A stretch of DNA of 14,762 nucleotides from Anaerolineales bacterium (GCA_028689195.1 JAQTWR010000021.1:1-14762), one strand, 5' to 3'. Shown: positions 1 through 6,696, counted from the first letter of the stretch. Numbers and translations are program-made. Notes: generated from the letters alone by a model not told the origin.

Positions 1-224
1 TGGCCGACAGAACGCGCAAAGGACGACGCGAGTTCGCGCTGCTCGTTTGTCGCGGACGGGAGCATGGAATAGTAAATGTCGCGCGCGACCAGCGAATTGC
101 GAAGTTGGCGCGAGGGTTGAAAATCGAGCGGCGGGTCGGTAATATCCAGCAAGCGCAAGAAACTGCCGAGAATAAGCAAAAGGGACGCGAAAATAAACCA
201 AAGGGGCGGACGGGAAAATTTCAT
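1..224 (-). CDS. GT39-type membrane glycosyltransferase, N-terminal fragment
   Basis: The gene starts at the ATG on 224-222 and runs off the left edge, so only the first 74 codons are seen. Residues 8-24 form a hydrophobic first membrane segment (signal-anchor-like). It is followed by DITDPPLDFQPSRQLR and an ARDIYY stretch. This pattern is what I expect at the start of Chloroflexota glycosyltransferase family 39 (PMT-like, polyprenyl-phosphate-sugar dependent) proteins, where acidic residues in the first external loop are catalytic. It lies 14 bp after the DUF115 gene in the same direction and is probably the last visible gene of that operon. Family assignment is by recognition of the N-terminus only; another multi-pass membrane protein cannot be excluded. 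Confidence 0.6.
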   Translation of the reverse strand, partial: MKFSRPPLWFIFASLLLILGSFLRLLDITDPPLDFQPSRQLRNSLVARDIYYSMLPSATNEQRELASSFARSVG

Positions 225-238
225 CTGTAATCCGTAAA

Positions 239-1054
239 TTAGAATAATGAATTGTATTCGACTTTGGGGAAGACGGTTAACTTGCCGCCGACGGTCGCGT
301 CCAATACTTCGCGCCCCGCTTTTCGGTAGGCTTCACGCGCGAAGACATAGCCAATTTCAGATGTGTCGAGGTCGTGCAGTTGCCATTTGATTCCCTTGCC
401 AAAATAATTGGGCATGAAGTGATTGGGGTCGTCGCCTTGCGAAACAACCGTTTTATTCGCTTCGCCTTTGGAGGCAAAGTTATGATCCACGCCGATGAGG
501 ATGGCTTGCTCGACGCCCATGTGAAAAGCAAGTTGCAGCGCAAGGTTGGTGACAGTTGCGCCCTCCCACACCCGTCGGCGCGCATCGGCGGTGAAGCGCG
601 GTCCCGTGTAGGAGGTGTAAACGAAAGTCGGTAATTGAGTAATTGGTAATTGGGGATTGAAATGACGGCGCGAGCGCCACGCGATAAATTTTGGAATCGT
701 CAGCGCGTTGATGTCGTCTACAAATTGCTCGACGACAAGATCGTTGGTGACGCAGAGGTATGTGGTGGAAAATCCAAATTCGGGAAAGGCAGCGTAAATG
801 CGATTCATACCAAAGGTGATTTCATTCTTCAACCTGCCGAGGTCGGTTTGTTTCAGCGAGGGACCGTTTCCCATAATGAAAGCGCGCTTGCCTTTGTGGA
901 TGTTTTTCAATTCGGAAAGGCGTTTGATGCTTTCCCTGCGCCAAGGATGAAAGTACGCGGCGGGGAGTTCGGGGACGCGGCGCGCCGAGTCATACGCGTC
1001 GCGGGTAAAGTTCCAAAGGGATTGGGGGATGACGGATTTGAGCGTTTGTTTCAT
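239..1054 (-). CDS. DUF115 / MptE-like (6-hydroxymethylpterin diphosphokinase-like) domain protein
   Basis: A 271-residue protein. The ATG at 1054-1052 was chosen because a GGAG lies 9 nt upstream; a TTG start five codons earlier would overlap that GGAG. The signature is the Rossmann-like KRAFIMGNGPSL (about residues 57-67), then FGMNRIYAAF (81-90) and IGVDHNF (187-193). These are typical of DUF115/MptE-like proteins, which in bacteria are usually found in surface-glycan or flagellin-glycosylation (Maf-like) loci; true archaeal MptE makes a folate-like pterin. It sits between a small membrane protein and a GT39-type gene, so a glycan role is favoured over pterin synthesis. Residues 132-143 (HFNPQLPITQLP) come from an array of 7-bp repeats inside the gene and look like an insertion. 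Confidence 0.7.
   Translation of the reverse strand: MKQTLKSVIPQSLWNFTRDAYDSARRVPELPAAYFHPWRRESIKRLSELKNIHKGKRAFIMGNGPSLKQTDLGRLKNEITFGMNRIYAAFPEFGFSTTYLCVTNDLVVEQFVDDINALTIPKFIAWRSRRHFNPQLPITQLPTFVYTSYTGPRFTADARRRVWEGATVTNLALQLAFHMGVEQAILIGVDHNFASKGEANKTVVSQGDDPNHFMPNYFGKGIKWQLHDLDTSEIGYVFAREAYRKAGREVLDATVGGKLTVFPKVEYNSLF
631..659 (-). repeat. Heptanucleotide array inside the DUF115 gene
   Basis: On the plus strand GTAATTG occurs three times (631-637, 639-645, 646-652, with one extra A at 638), followed by the variant GGGATTG (653-659). Read on the coding strand it gives PQLPITQLP without breaking the frame. The same peptide QLPIT appears in queA from a related array. Confidence 0.75.
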
Positions 1055-1063
1055 ATAAAGAAA

Positions 1064-1087
1064 CTCCAAAATCAGGAGATTTTGGAG
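1064..1087. repeat. 10-bp perfect inverted repeat over the DUF115 ribosome-binding site
   Basis: The arms CTCCAAAATC (1064-1073) and GATTTTGGAG (1078-1087) are perfect inverted repeats around a 4-nt loop. On the minus-strand mRNA the distal arm contains the GGAG that serves the DUF115 start, and the proximal arm contains the last codons of the preceding gene. The stop codon of that gene (1074-1072) lies at the loop edge. A 13-base piece, GATTTTGGAGTCC, also occurs inside queA, so this may be part of a dispersed repeat. Confidence 0.6.
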
Positions 1088-1440
1088 TCCAAAAATTCAT
1101 GGCGATTGATAAGCAGGACGAATAAGATGACCGCGTTGAAAATCACGAAGAGCAAATCAACCGCGCCGAACTGGTCGAAGATCGTCGCGATGATATTCGC
1201 CGCGACGAGAATCACCGCCAGCCAATAGATGCGCGGATTTTTTTTGATTCCAAACGCGCAGACCAGCGCGACGGCGGCTTCGATGAACATCAGAAAGGCG
1301 TAGAGCGCGTACCAAAGCCCAACCTCCGAATCCGAACCGACGTAAATAAACGCGGTAACGCCAAAAACATCCAATGCGGCGGCGAGGATGATGAGCAAAT
1401 ATTTTGCAAGCGCGGCGGGGTTGGAGAAAAGTTTTTTCAT
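1072..1440 (-). CDS. Small four-helix membrane protein of unknown function
   Basis: About 122 residues, almost entirely hydrophobic, with four predicted membrane segments (roughly residues 11-33, 40-62, 70-86 and 92-110) and a short basic start. I do not recognise the family. An ATG at 1446 overlaps the stop of the upstream SDR gene as TAATG. However, the GGAG of that junction lies 8 nt before the second ATG (1440-1438) and only 2 nt before the first, so the second start (MKKLF) is preferred. The tight junction suggests translational coupling with the SDR gene and membership of the same operon. The 3' end is inside an inverted repeat. Confidence 0.65.
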   Translation of the reverse strand: MKKLFSNPAALAKYLLIILAAALDVFGVTAFIYVGSDSEVGLWYALYAFLMFIEAAVALVCAFGIKKNPRIYWLAVILVAANIIATIFDQFGAVDLLFVIFNAVILFVLLINRHEFLDSKIS

Positions 1441-1445
1441 CTGCA

Positions 1446-2198
1446 TTACTCCGTACTTAACCGCGCCGTCGCGCCGCCGTCTACGACGAGCGCCTGCCCC
1501 GTCATAAACGAGGATTGTTCATTATCGGCGAGAAAATAAATTGCGTGGGCAATCTCGGCGGGCTGACCTACGCGCCCGTTGACGGTCTTGCGCGCGAGAT
1601 TATCGAGGCGTTCCCGCATATCGCCGTGACCGTCATGCCCGCGTCCGAGTCCGGCGCGCAGCATGGGCGTATCCACCGCGCCGGGGAGAATCGCGTTGGC
1701 GCGGATATTATCGGGCGCAAATTCAATCGCCATCGCGCGCGTCAACGCAAGCATCCCGCCTTTCGACGCGGCGTACGCGGCGATGTTCGCGGAGGTTTGA
1801 ATCGCGTGAACAGACGAGACGTTCACGATAGCGCCGCTTCCCGTTTTGAGCAAAGGATACGCGAGTTTCACCCCCAAAAACACCGAACGCAAATTTGCCT
1901 GCATAACCGCGTCCCACTCTTCGACGGTGGTTTCGATCAACGGTTTTGCGACTTGCATCGCGGCGTTGTTGACCAGCGCTTCAAGCGAATCGGTAAAGTC
2001 GCGCGCTTTCTCGAAAATGGATTGCATCTCTTCGGGATGCGAAATATCGGCGCGGATGAAAAGTCCGCGCGCGGGAAATCCGCCGCCATAATCGGCTCTA
2101 TCCACGCCGATAACGCGCCATCCGTTTTTGGCAAAGAGATTTACGGCTGCCGCGCCAATTCCGCCAGCCGCGCCTGTGATAAGAACTGTGTTTGTCAT
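1446..2198 (-). CDS. Short-chain dehydrogenase/reductase (SDR, classical type)
   Basis: A 250-residue classical SDR. Visible motifs are the nucleotide-binding TGAAGGIG (8-15), NNAA (77-80), N102, the catalytic Ser in VSSVH (about 128-129) and YAASK (Y142, K146), with a C-terminal FMTGQALVVDGG. The aspartate in VIGVDRAD (D33) after the second strand suggests NAD(H) rather than NADP(H). The ATG is preceded by AGGA at 6 nt. It follows the hydroxyacid dehydrogenase by 24 bp and overlaps the next gene by one base pair. The substrate cannot be read from sequence; with DUF115 and GT39 neighbours, a sugar or sugar-acid precursor is plausible. Confidence 0.85.
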   Translation of the reverse strand: MTNTVLITGAAGGIGAAAVNLFAKNGWRVIGVDRADYGGGFPARGLFIRADISHPEEMQSIFEKARDFTDSLEALVNNAAMQVAKPLIETTVEEWDAVMQANLRSVFLGVKLAYPLLKTGSGAIVNVSSVHAIQTSANIAAYAASKGGMLALTRAMAIEFAPDNIRANAILPGAVDTPMLRAGLGRGHDGHGDMRERLDNLARKTVNGRVGQPAEIAHAIYFLADNEQSSFMTGQALVVDGGATARLSTE

Positions 2199-2222
2199 AA
2201 ATTCCTTTTTGGAATACGCGGA

Positions 2223-3191
2223 TTACGAATTATGCAAAACAGCGAGTCCGCTGCCGTCAATTCCCAAACCGTCCAACAAATTTTTAATGGTGTTCCAGTG
2301 AATCCGCTCCCATGCGGTAGGGCTGGAATTGGAGTTATGCGGCGCGAGCATGACGTTATCCATTTTCAGCAGCGGACTATTTTTGGGCAGCGGTTCAAAC
2401 TCGAAGACGTCCAACGCGGCGCCCGCGATTTGTTTATTTTGCAGCGCGGAGATTAACTCCGTTTCGTGGACGATAGGTCCGCGCGCGGTGTTGATCAGCA
2501 CCGCGTTGGGTTTCATCCGCGCGAGCGTATCCGCGTTGATGAGATGACGCGAAGTGGGATTGAGGTCGCAATTGACCGAGACAAAATCGGAATTAGAGAG
2601 TAGGGAATCGAGCGCGGTCATTTGAATTCCAGACTCGCTGACGAATACATGGTCAATGTCAATAATATCCACGCCGTAGACTTTCATGCCAAAAGCGCGC
2701 GCGCGGCGCGTAACGGCTTTGCCGATATTGCCGACGCCGATGACGCCAAGCGTACATTCGCTTAATGTTTTACCGGGAATTTTTTGCCATTCGCCGCGCT
2801 TCATTGCCGCGTCCATCCAGGGTCCGCGGCGCGCAAAGGCGAGCATATATCCGAGAACCGTATCCGCGACGGCGGTGGTGAACGCGTTCGGCGTGCGTCC
2901 GAGGGTAATGCCCAAGCGAGAGCAGGCAGCCGCGTCAATCGAATCTACGCCTGTTCCCCATTTTGAAATTACTTTGAGACGCGGAGCGCAAGCGTCCAAC
3001 ACGCGCGCGGCGTAGCGGTCGTCGCCGCAGATTGCGCCGTCGAATTGTCCCGCATATTTGAGCAGGTCGTCTTCTTCCATGCGTTCTTCCACGTCGGGGA
3101 CAATCAAATCAATTGCGTATTTATCGAAAACGGGTTTGAAGCGATCCAAAAACGGAATCATGTACGGGGCGGTCATTAAAACTGTGGGCAT
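2223..3191 (-). CDS. D-isomer-specific 2-hydroxyacid dehydrogenase (phosphoglycerate dehydrogenase-like)
   Basis: A 322-residue protein with the two-domain layout of the family. It has GVGNIG (152-157) with an acidic residue after the second strand (VYGVDII, D175) for NAD binding. It also has the catalytic Arg in NTARG (R237), Glu in DVFEFEP (E266) and His in APHNS (H285). It lacks the ACT/ASB regulatory extension of long SerA proteins, so it is a short form. The length matches phosphoglycerate dehydrogenase-like or glyoxylate/hydroxypyruvate reductase enzymes. It is the first gene of the five-gene minus-strand run. Its ribosome-binding site is weak (GAGAG close to the ATG). Being next to an SDR and glycan-type genes, it may oxidise a sugar-derived acid rather than make serine. 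Confidence 0.85.
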   Translation of the reverse strand: MPTVLMTAPYMIPFLDRFKPVFDKYAIDLIVPDVEERMEEDDLLKYAGQFDGAICGDDRYAARVLDACAPRLKVISKWGTGVDSIDAAACSRLGITLGRTPNAFTTAVADTVLGYMLAFARRGPWMDAAMKRGEWQKIPGKTLSECTLGVIGVGNIGKAVTRRARAFGMKVYGVDIIDIDHVFVSESGIQMTALDSLLSNSDFVSVNCDLNPTSRHLINADTLARMKPNAVLINTARGPIVHETELISALQNKQIAGAALDVFEFEPLPKNSPLLKMDNVMLAPHNSNSSPTAWERIHWNTIKNLLDGLGIDGSGLAVLHNS

Positions 3192-3246
3192 AAGGCTCTC
3201 TTATTTGGAATTTGAAAATTGTTTCCAGCGTATTAATTGTAACCCC

Positions 3247-3272
3247 GTTTGAAAAAGTCGCGTTTTTCAAAC
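3247..3272. repeat. Perfect 10-bp inverted repeat upstream of the dehydrogenase operon
   Basis: GTTTGAAAAA (3247-3256) and TTTTTCAAAC (3263-3272) flank the 6-nt loop GTCGCG. It lies 56 bp upstream of the minus-strand dehydrogenase start. A possible -10 box, TACAAT, lies on the minus strand just inside it (about 3236-3241), so it could be an operator; it could equally be part of the repeat that follows. No convincing -35 was found. Confidence 0.4.
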
Positions 3273-3327
3273 GCAAAGCCGCTAAGTTTTTTTCTATTTG
3301 GGTTTTCGAGTCTTGGCGACTTTGTGG
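3272..3327. repeat. Imperfect palindromic repeat with CGCAAAG arms
   Basis: The left arm CGCAAAGCCGCTAAG (3272-3286) is an imperfect inverted match to CTTGGCGACTTTGTGG (3312-3327), around a 25-nt T-rich spacer. It resembles the intergenic CGCAAAGNCGC-type repeats common in bacterial genomes. With the flanking 3192-3246 and 3328-3471 this accounts for the gene-free stretch; I see no small gene there, only an inconclusive TTC-rich 7-bp pattern near 3397-3415. Confidence 0.4.
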
Positions 3328-3471
3328 TCAATAAACAGACTTTTCAGGCGCTCTCTAAAGCAAGTTGAAATAAGAGAGCCTTTACCAAATCTTCATCTTC
3401 ACTTCACGCTTCATACAAATACGCTGATTATTATCGGCTCAATATTATCTTCCACAAAAGGAAACCAAAAT

Positions 3472-4365
3472 ATGAAAAACAATATAGGTATGCTCGACCG
3501 TTTCATCCGCGCCATTCTTGGACCGATCCTGATCGCATTGGGTTTGTTTTGGGTAGCAGGCGCATTACAAGTCATTCTAATCTTGCTTGGCGTTATTTTT
3601 TCCACTACCGCGCTAATGGGTTTTTGTCCGCTTTATTTGCCGTTCAATTTATCCACCAACAAAAGCGAAACCAAACTGAGCGGCAAAAGCGCAATCGCCT
3701 TGCCAATTACGCTTATTCTCGCGCTCGTTGCCGCCAGCCTCGCAAGCGTTTACATTACCCGCAAACAATTCCTTGAAAATTACAACGCCATGAACAGCAA
3801 TTACAAACAGGCGTTATTCCAAACCGGACAAAAGAACCGCGAAGAGGCGAATAAGTATTATGAACAACTGCAAATTACCTACGCGGACTTTTCCAGCATG
3901 TATGCAACCTATCGCCCTTACGCGCTATGGAACGATGCCCAATTTAGCGCCGATTTGGCAAAAGTGGACGGCATCATCAAAGACGCCGCGCCGCTGGTCA
4001 AAGACGGCGACTTGACCGCAGCGCATGTTCAGTTGGAACAGGCGCGTCCTATTTTTCAGGAAATGTTCAAGCGCAATGGTTTCTCCCTGCTCGCTATGAA
4101 TCTAGTGGACTTCCATGACGTGATGGAAAAACTGATTGACGACAGCGCGAAAAAAGACTCAGCCGCGGTAATCGAACACTACGCCGAAGCCGACCGCCTG
4201 TTGAAAGCGGTGGAAACCGATCTCAACGACGCCGACGTTCAGAGCATTCGACAAAGTCTCGATACTTTGCTCAAAACCGCGCAGGATGGCAAAGTGGATG
4301 ATCTAGCCGCGCAAGCCGCCGCGTTGAAAAGTGGTTTTCTAAAGGTTTATTTGATCCGAGGATAA
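3472..4365 (+). CDS. DUF2892 membrane domain fused to an extracytoplasmic helical domain
   Basis: The start is the ATG at 3472, because AAAGGA lies about 9 nt upstream and the DUF2892 signature begins here. The ORF can be opened upstream to 3298, but that part has no family resemblance. Residues 1-55 carry the DUF2892/YgaP-like pattern: NIGMLDRFIRAILG, two membrane segments (about 14-31 and 33-51) and GFCPLY with Cys52. A third membrane segment (about 74-95) leads into about 200 mostly helical, charged residues to the end at 297, with no CXXCH haem motif. The stretch RPIFQEMFKRNG...DFHDVMEKLID looks like a four-helix-bundle sensor or cytochrome-b562/imelysin-type fold, but I cannot name it. 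Single gene on the plus strand, followed by a terminator. Function unknown. Confidence 0.7.
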   Translation: MKNNIGMLDRFIRAILGPILIALGLFWVAGALQVILILLGVIFSTTALMGFCPLYLPFNLSTNKSETKLSGKSAIALPITLILALVAASLASVYITRKQFLENYNAMNSNYKQALFQTGQKNREEANKYYEQLQITYADFSSMYATYRPYALWNDAQFSADLAKVDGIIKDAAPLVKDGDLTAAHVQLEQARPIFQEMFKRNGFSLLAMNLVDFHDVMEKLIDDSAKKDSAAVIEHYAEADRLLKAVETDLNDADVQSIRQSLDTLLKTAQDGKVDDLAAQAAALKSGFLKVYLIRG

Positions 4366-4391
4366 CCCGCCAAAGTTTCTGCATCACGCTA

Positions 4392-4424
4392 ATAATAGCC
4401 GTCACACGAGGTAACGGCTATTAT
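4392..4424. terminator. Convergent intrinsic terminator
   Basis: A perfect 11-bp stem, ATAATAGCCGT (4392-4402) with ACGGCTATTAT (4414-4424), surrounds an 11-nt loop. On the plus strand it is followed by ATTTTC, ending the DUF2892 fusion gene 27 bp after its stop. The right arm overlaps the stop codon of the convergent minus-strand gene. The T-tract on the minus strand is weak, so activity in that direction is less certain. Confidence 0.7.
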
Positions 4425-5449
4425 ATTTTCGCCAACTTCTGCCCGTCTTTTGAATCCTGCACCACCCAACCTAGCGCGGCAATCTCATCGCGCAGGCGGT
4501 CTGATTCGGCGAAGTCTTTATTTGCGCGGACTTGTTTGCGCTGTCCGAGCAAGGTCAAAACTTCGGGGGGCGGGTCTTCTTCCGAGGAAATGTTATTTAT
4601 CATCTCCCATACTTCGGCGCGGATTCCACTTTCAAGCGGGGCAGGTTTGGCGCAATCGCCCAATTCGCTTAATGAAAAATTTGCGCCTGTCGGGTAAATT
4701 TTCATGCTTTTATTTTTCATCACGGTCACGGAACTAATACCGTGAACGTCGCAGACGTCTTTTTCGCAATCCATAATTACGCCCGAATGTTCATCCAAAC
4801 CGACAATGATATGTTCAGCGGGCAAAAGTTTACGCCATTGTTCAAAACGCTCCAAGCCGACAAAGCAGCGGCTGGTGTCGAGGTCAATGCCGCCCTCGGC
4901 GTTATTCCAATGCGGGACAAAGGATACATTCATGCCAAAGTCGGAGAATAGATTCAAACCTTCTTTGGCGTGGACGTCTTCGCCGACTTTGTAAATTTCA
5001 TAAACAGGAAGCGCCCACGCGCCGACTGAAATCGTCGCGGCGGATGAAAAGACCAGCGTGGAGCCGAGTCTGTGACGCGCGCGGATAATATCCCACGCCA
5101 GCGTTCCGCGCAGTTGACGCGCAAGATACGTCGGGCTGCCCGGTCCCATAAAAATGAGATTGGCTTGCAGCAATGGTTTTAAGATTTCGGGATTATCGGG
5201 ACTGAATTCCGTCCCTTGTTTGCGCGCGGGGACGAGGTCAATGACGGGTTTGTAATTTTGCAAACGCGACTTAAGAAACTCCGCGACGCGACCCGCGACA
5301 AGGGACGCGTTTAACTCGAAGCCTGCCGGCGTTTCGAGAATGGCGATTCTTAACGGCGCAGGAATCAACCGCGCAAGGGATTCAAAAATCCGCCCGCCCG
5401 CGAGGGAAGTCTCGCCGGAGCCGAGAAAGGCAATGCGTCCAATGGTCAT
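4421..5449 (-). CDS. Peptidase S51/cyanophycinase-like protein with cysteinyl-tRNA-synthetase-type C-terminal tail
   Basis: A 342-residue protein with two recognisable parts. Residues 1-235 follow the S51 (dipeptidase E/cyanophycinase, class I glutamine-amidotransferase-like) layout: FLGSGE at the start, [14 protein letters not shown] (100-113), a nucleophile-elbow-like FSSAAT (134-139, usual form GxSAGA), VPHW (H180) and GLDEHSG (217-223, compare GIDEDTA of cyanophycinases). The elbow deviates from consensus (Ala for Gly), so peptidase activity is not assured. Residues 304-342 ([20 protein letters not shown] followed by AALGWVVQD) resemble the C-terminal region of cysteinyl-tRNA synthetases, an unexpected fusion. 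No synthetase catalytic domain is present. It is last in the minus-strand run, 44 bp after the peroxiredoxin gene, and that gap is nearly filled by a heptamer array. Confidence 0.7.
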   Translation of the reverse strand: MTIGRIAFLGSGETSLAGGRIFESLARLIPAPLRIAILETPAGFELNASLVAGRVAEFLKSRLQNYKPVIDLVPARKQGTEFSPDNPEILKPLLQANLIFMGPGSPTYLARQLRGTLAWDIIRARHRLGSTLVFSSAATISVGAWALPVYEIYKVGEDVHAKEGLNLFSDFGMNVSFVPHWNNAEGGIDLDTSRCFVGLERFEQWRKLLPAEHIIVGLDEHSGVIMDCEKDVCDVHGISSVTVMKNKSMKIYPTGANFSLSELGDCAKPAPLESGIRAEVWEMINNISSEEDPPPEVLTLLGQRKQVRANKDFAESDRLRDEIAALGWVVQDSKDGQKLAKI

Positions 5450-5464
5450 GTAGTCACCAGTAAG

Positions 5465-5499
5465 ATCAGTTATCAGTTATCAGTTATCAGTTATCAGTT
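5465..5499. repeat. Five perfect copies of the heptamer ATCAGTT
   Basis: ATCAGTT is repeated five times without error (5465-5499). The minus-strand peroxiredoxin gene ends inside it: its TGA stop is at 5496-5494, and the last Asn codon overlaps the array edge. The 7-bp period is not a multiple of three, so copy-number change shifts frame and could alter the protein's end. Confidence 0.9.
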
Positions 5500-5970
5500 T
5501 GATGAGGCGTTAAGTTTATCTATTACGTCGAGGAAAATTTCCACGTCGGGAATATCCGCCATGCTCGAGCCGTAATGGATGTAACGAATATTTCCTTCGA
5601 GGTCTATAACGCAATTCAACGGCATACGCCCCAACTTGAAAAGGTTCACTTCCTGACGATACGTTCTGGCAACCTGATGATCGGAATCGGGCAAGCCAAC
5701 GTAGGGAAGATTTTCATTTTCCCAATAGCGCTGAAAGGAACGCAAGTTATCGGGACCAATTGCGATAATCTCAGCGCCGCGTTTTGTAAATTCGGAATAG
5801 GCGTCACGCATACGCGCCAACTGCGCGCGGCAGTACGGTCACATGAAGCCGCGCAAAAACGTAAGGACAATCGGTTTGCTTCCGCGAAAAGCGGAGAGGC
5901 GGATTAGATTTCCGTTTGTATCTTCGAGTTCAAAATCGGGGGCGGGTTCGCCAAGCGGAATGATGTTCAT
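5494..5970 (-). CDS. Peroxiredoxin-like (AhpC/TSA, thioredoxin fold) putative selenoprotein with UxxC active site
   Basis: Start ATG at 5970-5968, with AAGGAA about 5 nt upstream and a 4-bp ATGA overlap with the UDG gene. Residues 1-43 read LGEPAPDFELEDTNG...VLTFLRGFM, then comes an in-frame TGA (5841-5839), then PYCRAQLARM and the rest of the fold in the same frame to 5494. In this family the position is the peroxidatic Cys of RGFWCPYC, so the TGA most simply encodes selenocysteine (U44) with resolving Cys47. A hairpin fitting bacterial SECIS rules follows directly. With readthrough the product is 158 residues, normal for the family. Expected role: reduction of peroxides in the cytoplasm. 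Alternatives are a Cys-to-stop mutation or a sequencing error; no Sec machinery lies in the window to settle it. Confidence 0.7.
5808..5831 (-). promoter_or_regulatory. Candidate bacterial SECIS element
   Basis: On the mRNA, 8 to 31 nt after the TGA, CGCGC pairs with GCGCG around the loop AGUUG. A G-U pair extends the stem, and a 2-bp lower helix follows after a small internal loop. The apical loop begins 17 nt after the TGA and has G as its second base. Both agree with published bSECIS rules (a G among the first two loop bases, loop about 16-37 nt from UGA). The GC-rich codons here form hairpins easily, so this is supportive rather than proof. Confidence 0.55.
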
Positions 5971-6641
5971 AAAAGTTCCTTTGCTTTTTTCCAAATATCG
6001 TCGAACATTTCTACGGTCAATTTTCCCGTCAATGTGTTTTGCTGGCTGGGATGGTAAGAGCAAAGCAAAGAGAAAGGATGAATTATGAAGGATGAATTAT
6101 GAAGTTCATACGCTGCGCCGTGTGAAAATTTTAGGCTGCGAAGCGCGAAGACTTTGAGGATTCGATCAAAGGCGATCTTGCCTAAACAGACGATGACTTT
6201 GGGTTGAATCATCTCCAATTCGCGTTCGAGAAACGGCTGGCAATTATTTAACTCTTCGGCGGAAGGTTTGTTATCGGGCGGCGCGCAGCGACCTGACGCG
6301 GTGATGTACATATCTTTGAGAACGAGCCCATCGCCGCGAGACTCCGCTTCAGGTTGATTCGCAAACCCAGCGCGATACAACGCGGGAAATAAAAAATTAC
6401 CCGAGCCATCGCCCGTGAATTGACGTCCCGTGCGGTTCGAGCCGTGCGCGCCGGGGGCAAGTCCTACCACGAGGACGCGCGCGTTTTCATCGCCAAAGCC
6501 GGGGACGGGCTTGCCCCAATATTCATGGTCTTTGTACGCCTTGCGCTTGACGCGCGCCACTTCCTCGCGCCATTCCACAAGGCGCGGACATTTTCGGCAT
6601 TGGACGATTTCAGCGTTTAATTTTTCAAGTTGGGGTTGCAT
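5967..6641 (-). CDS. Uracil-DNA glycosylase, family 5 (UdgB-type, iron-sulfur)
   Basis: A 224-residue DNA repair enzyme that removes uracil or other deaminated bases. Motif A is GLAPGAHGSNRTGR (60-73) followed by FTGDGSGNFLF; this HGxNRTGR form, without the Asp/Glu of other families, marks family 5. Motif B is CSYHPSQQNT with H197. Cys15 and Cys18 (CRKC), Cys119 and Cys134 are positioned to bind the [4Fe-4S] cluster of families 4 and 5. Between ELHNSS and SLLCSYHP (about residues 180-191) the protein carries IIHP-type residues made by an internal 14-bp tandem repeat not expected in the family. Its stop overlaps the peroxiredoxin start (ATGA), so translation is probably coupled. The gene may be transcribed from a promoter right at its ATG as well as by readthrough from queA. 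Confidence 0.85.
   Translation of the reverse strand: MQPQLEKLNAEIVQCRKCPRLVEWREEVARVKRKAYKDHEYWGKPVPGFGDENARVLVVGLAPGAHGSNRTGRQFTGDGSGNFLFPALYRAGFANQPEAESRGDGLVLKDMYITASGRCAPPDNKPSAEELNNCQPFLERELEMIQPKVIVCLGKIAFDRILKVFALRSLKFSHGAAYELHNSSFIIHPFSLLCSYHPSQQNTLTGKLTVEMFDDIWKKAKELL
6076..6103 (-). repeat. In-frame tandem repeat inside the UDG gene
   Basis: GGATGAATTATGAA occurs twice in perfect tandem (6076-6089, 6090-6103); each copy is made of two 7-bp halves, GGATGAA and TTATGAA. On the coding strand it contributes HNSSFIIHP to the glycosylase just before its conserved CSYHPS motif, without breaking the frame. Confidence 0.75.
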
Positions 6642-6647
6642 GTATTT

Positions 6648-6656
6648 ATGTTAGCA
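6648..6656 (-). promoter_or_regulatory. Possible extended -10 box for leaderless UDG transcript
   Basis: On the minus strand TGCTAACAT (TGn plus a -10-like hexamer) ends 6 nt before the UDG ATG, and no Shine-Dalgarno sequence is seen. The geometry equals that of the stronger box before ruvB. The match to TATAAT is 4 of 6, so this is tentative. Confidence 0.3.
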
Positions 6657-6668
6657 CGTTTACAAGTT

Positions 6669-6696
6669 TTCAGGTTTCAACTTTCAAACACTCAAA
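6669..6696. repeat. Degenerate heptamer array at the end of queA
   Basis: TTCAGGT, TTCAACT, TTCAAAC and ACTCAAA follow each other with a 7-bp period. The queA stop (6694-6692) lies inside the last unit. This fills most of the 50-bp gap between queA and the UDG gene. Confidence 0.5.

Noticed and set aside
650..1228. 192-residue open frame on the plus strand opposite the DUF115 gene
   Set aside because: Antisense shadow of the DUF115 and membrane-protein genes; low-complexity basic composition, no family motif and no ribosome-binding site.
1515..2456. 313-residue open frame on the plus strand opposite the SDR and dehydrogenase genes
   Set aside because: Rich in Arg, His and Gly as expected for the complement of GCG-rich coding DNA; it crosses two clearly real genes and has no motif.
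3298..3471. Upstream extension of the DUF2892 gene
   Set aside because: It would translate the palindromic repeat and TTC-rich region; the ribosome-binding site and family start both favour 3472.
5465..5499. CRISPR array or direct-repeat attachment site
   Set aside because: Units are 7 bp with no spacers; this is a simple tandem repeat.
5839..5841. TGA as a plain nonsense mutation making a pseudogene
   Set aside because: Possible, but the TGA falls exactly on the catalytic Cys codon, with frame and sequence intact on both sides and a bSECIS-like hairpin, so selenocysteine is the better reading.
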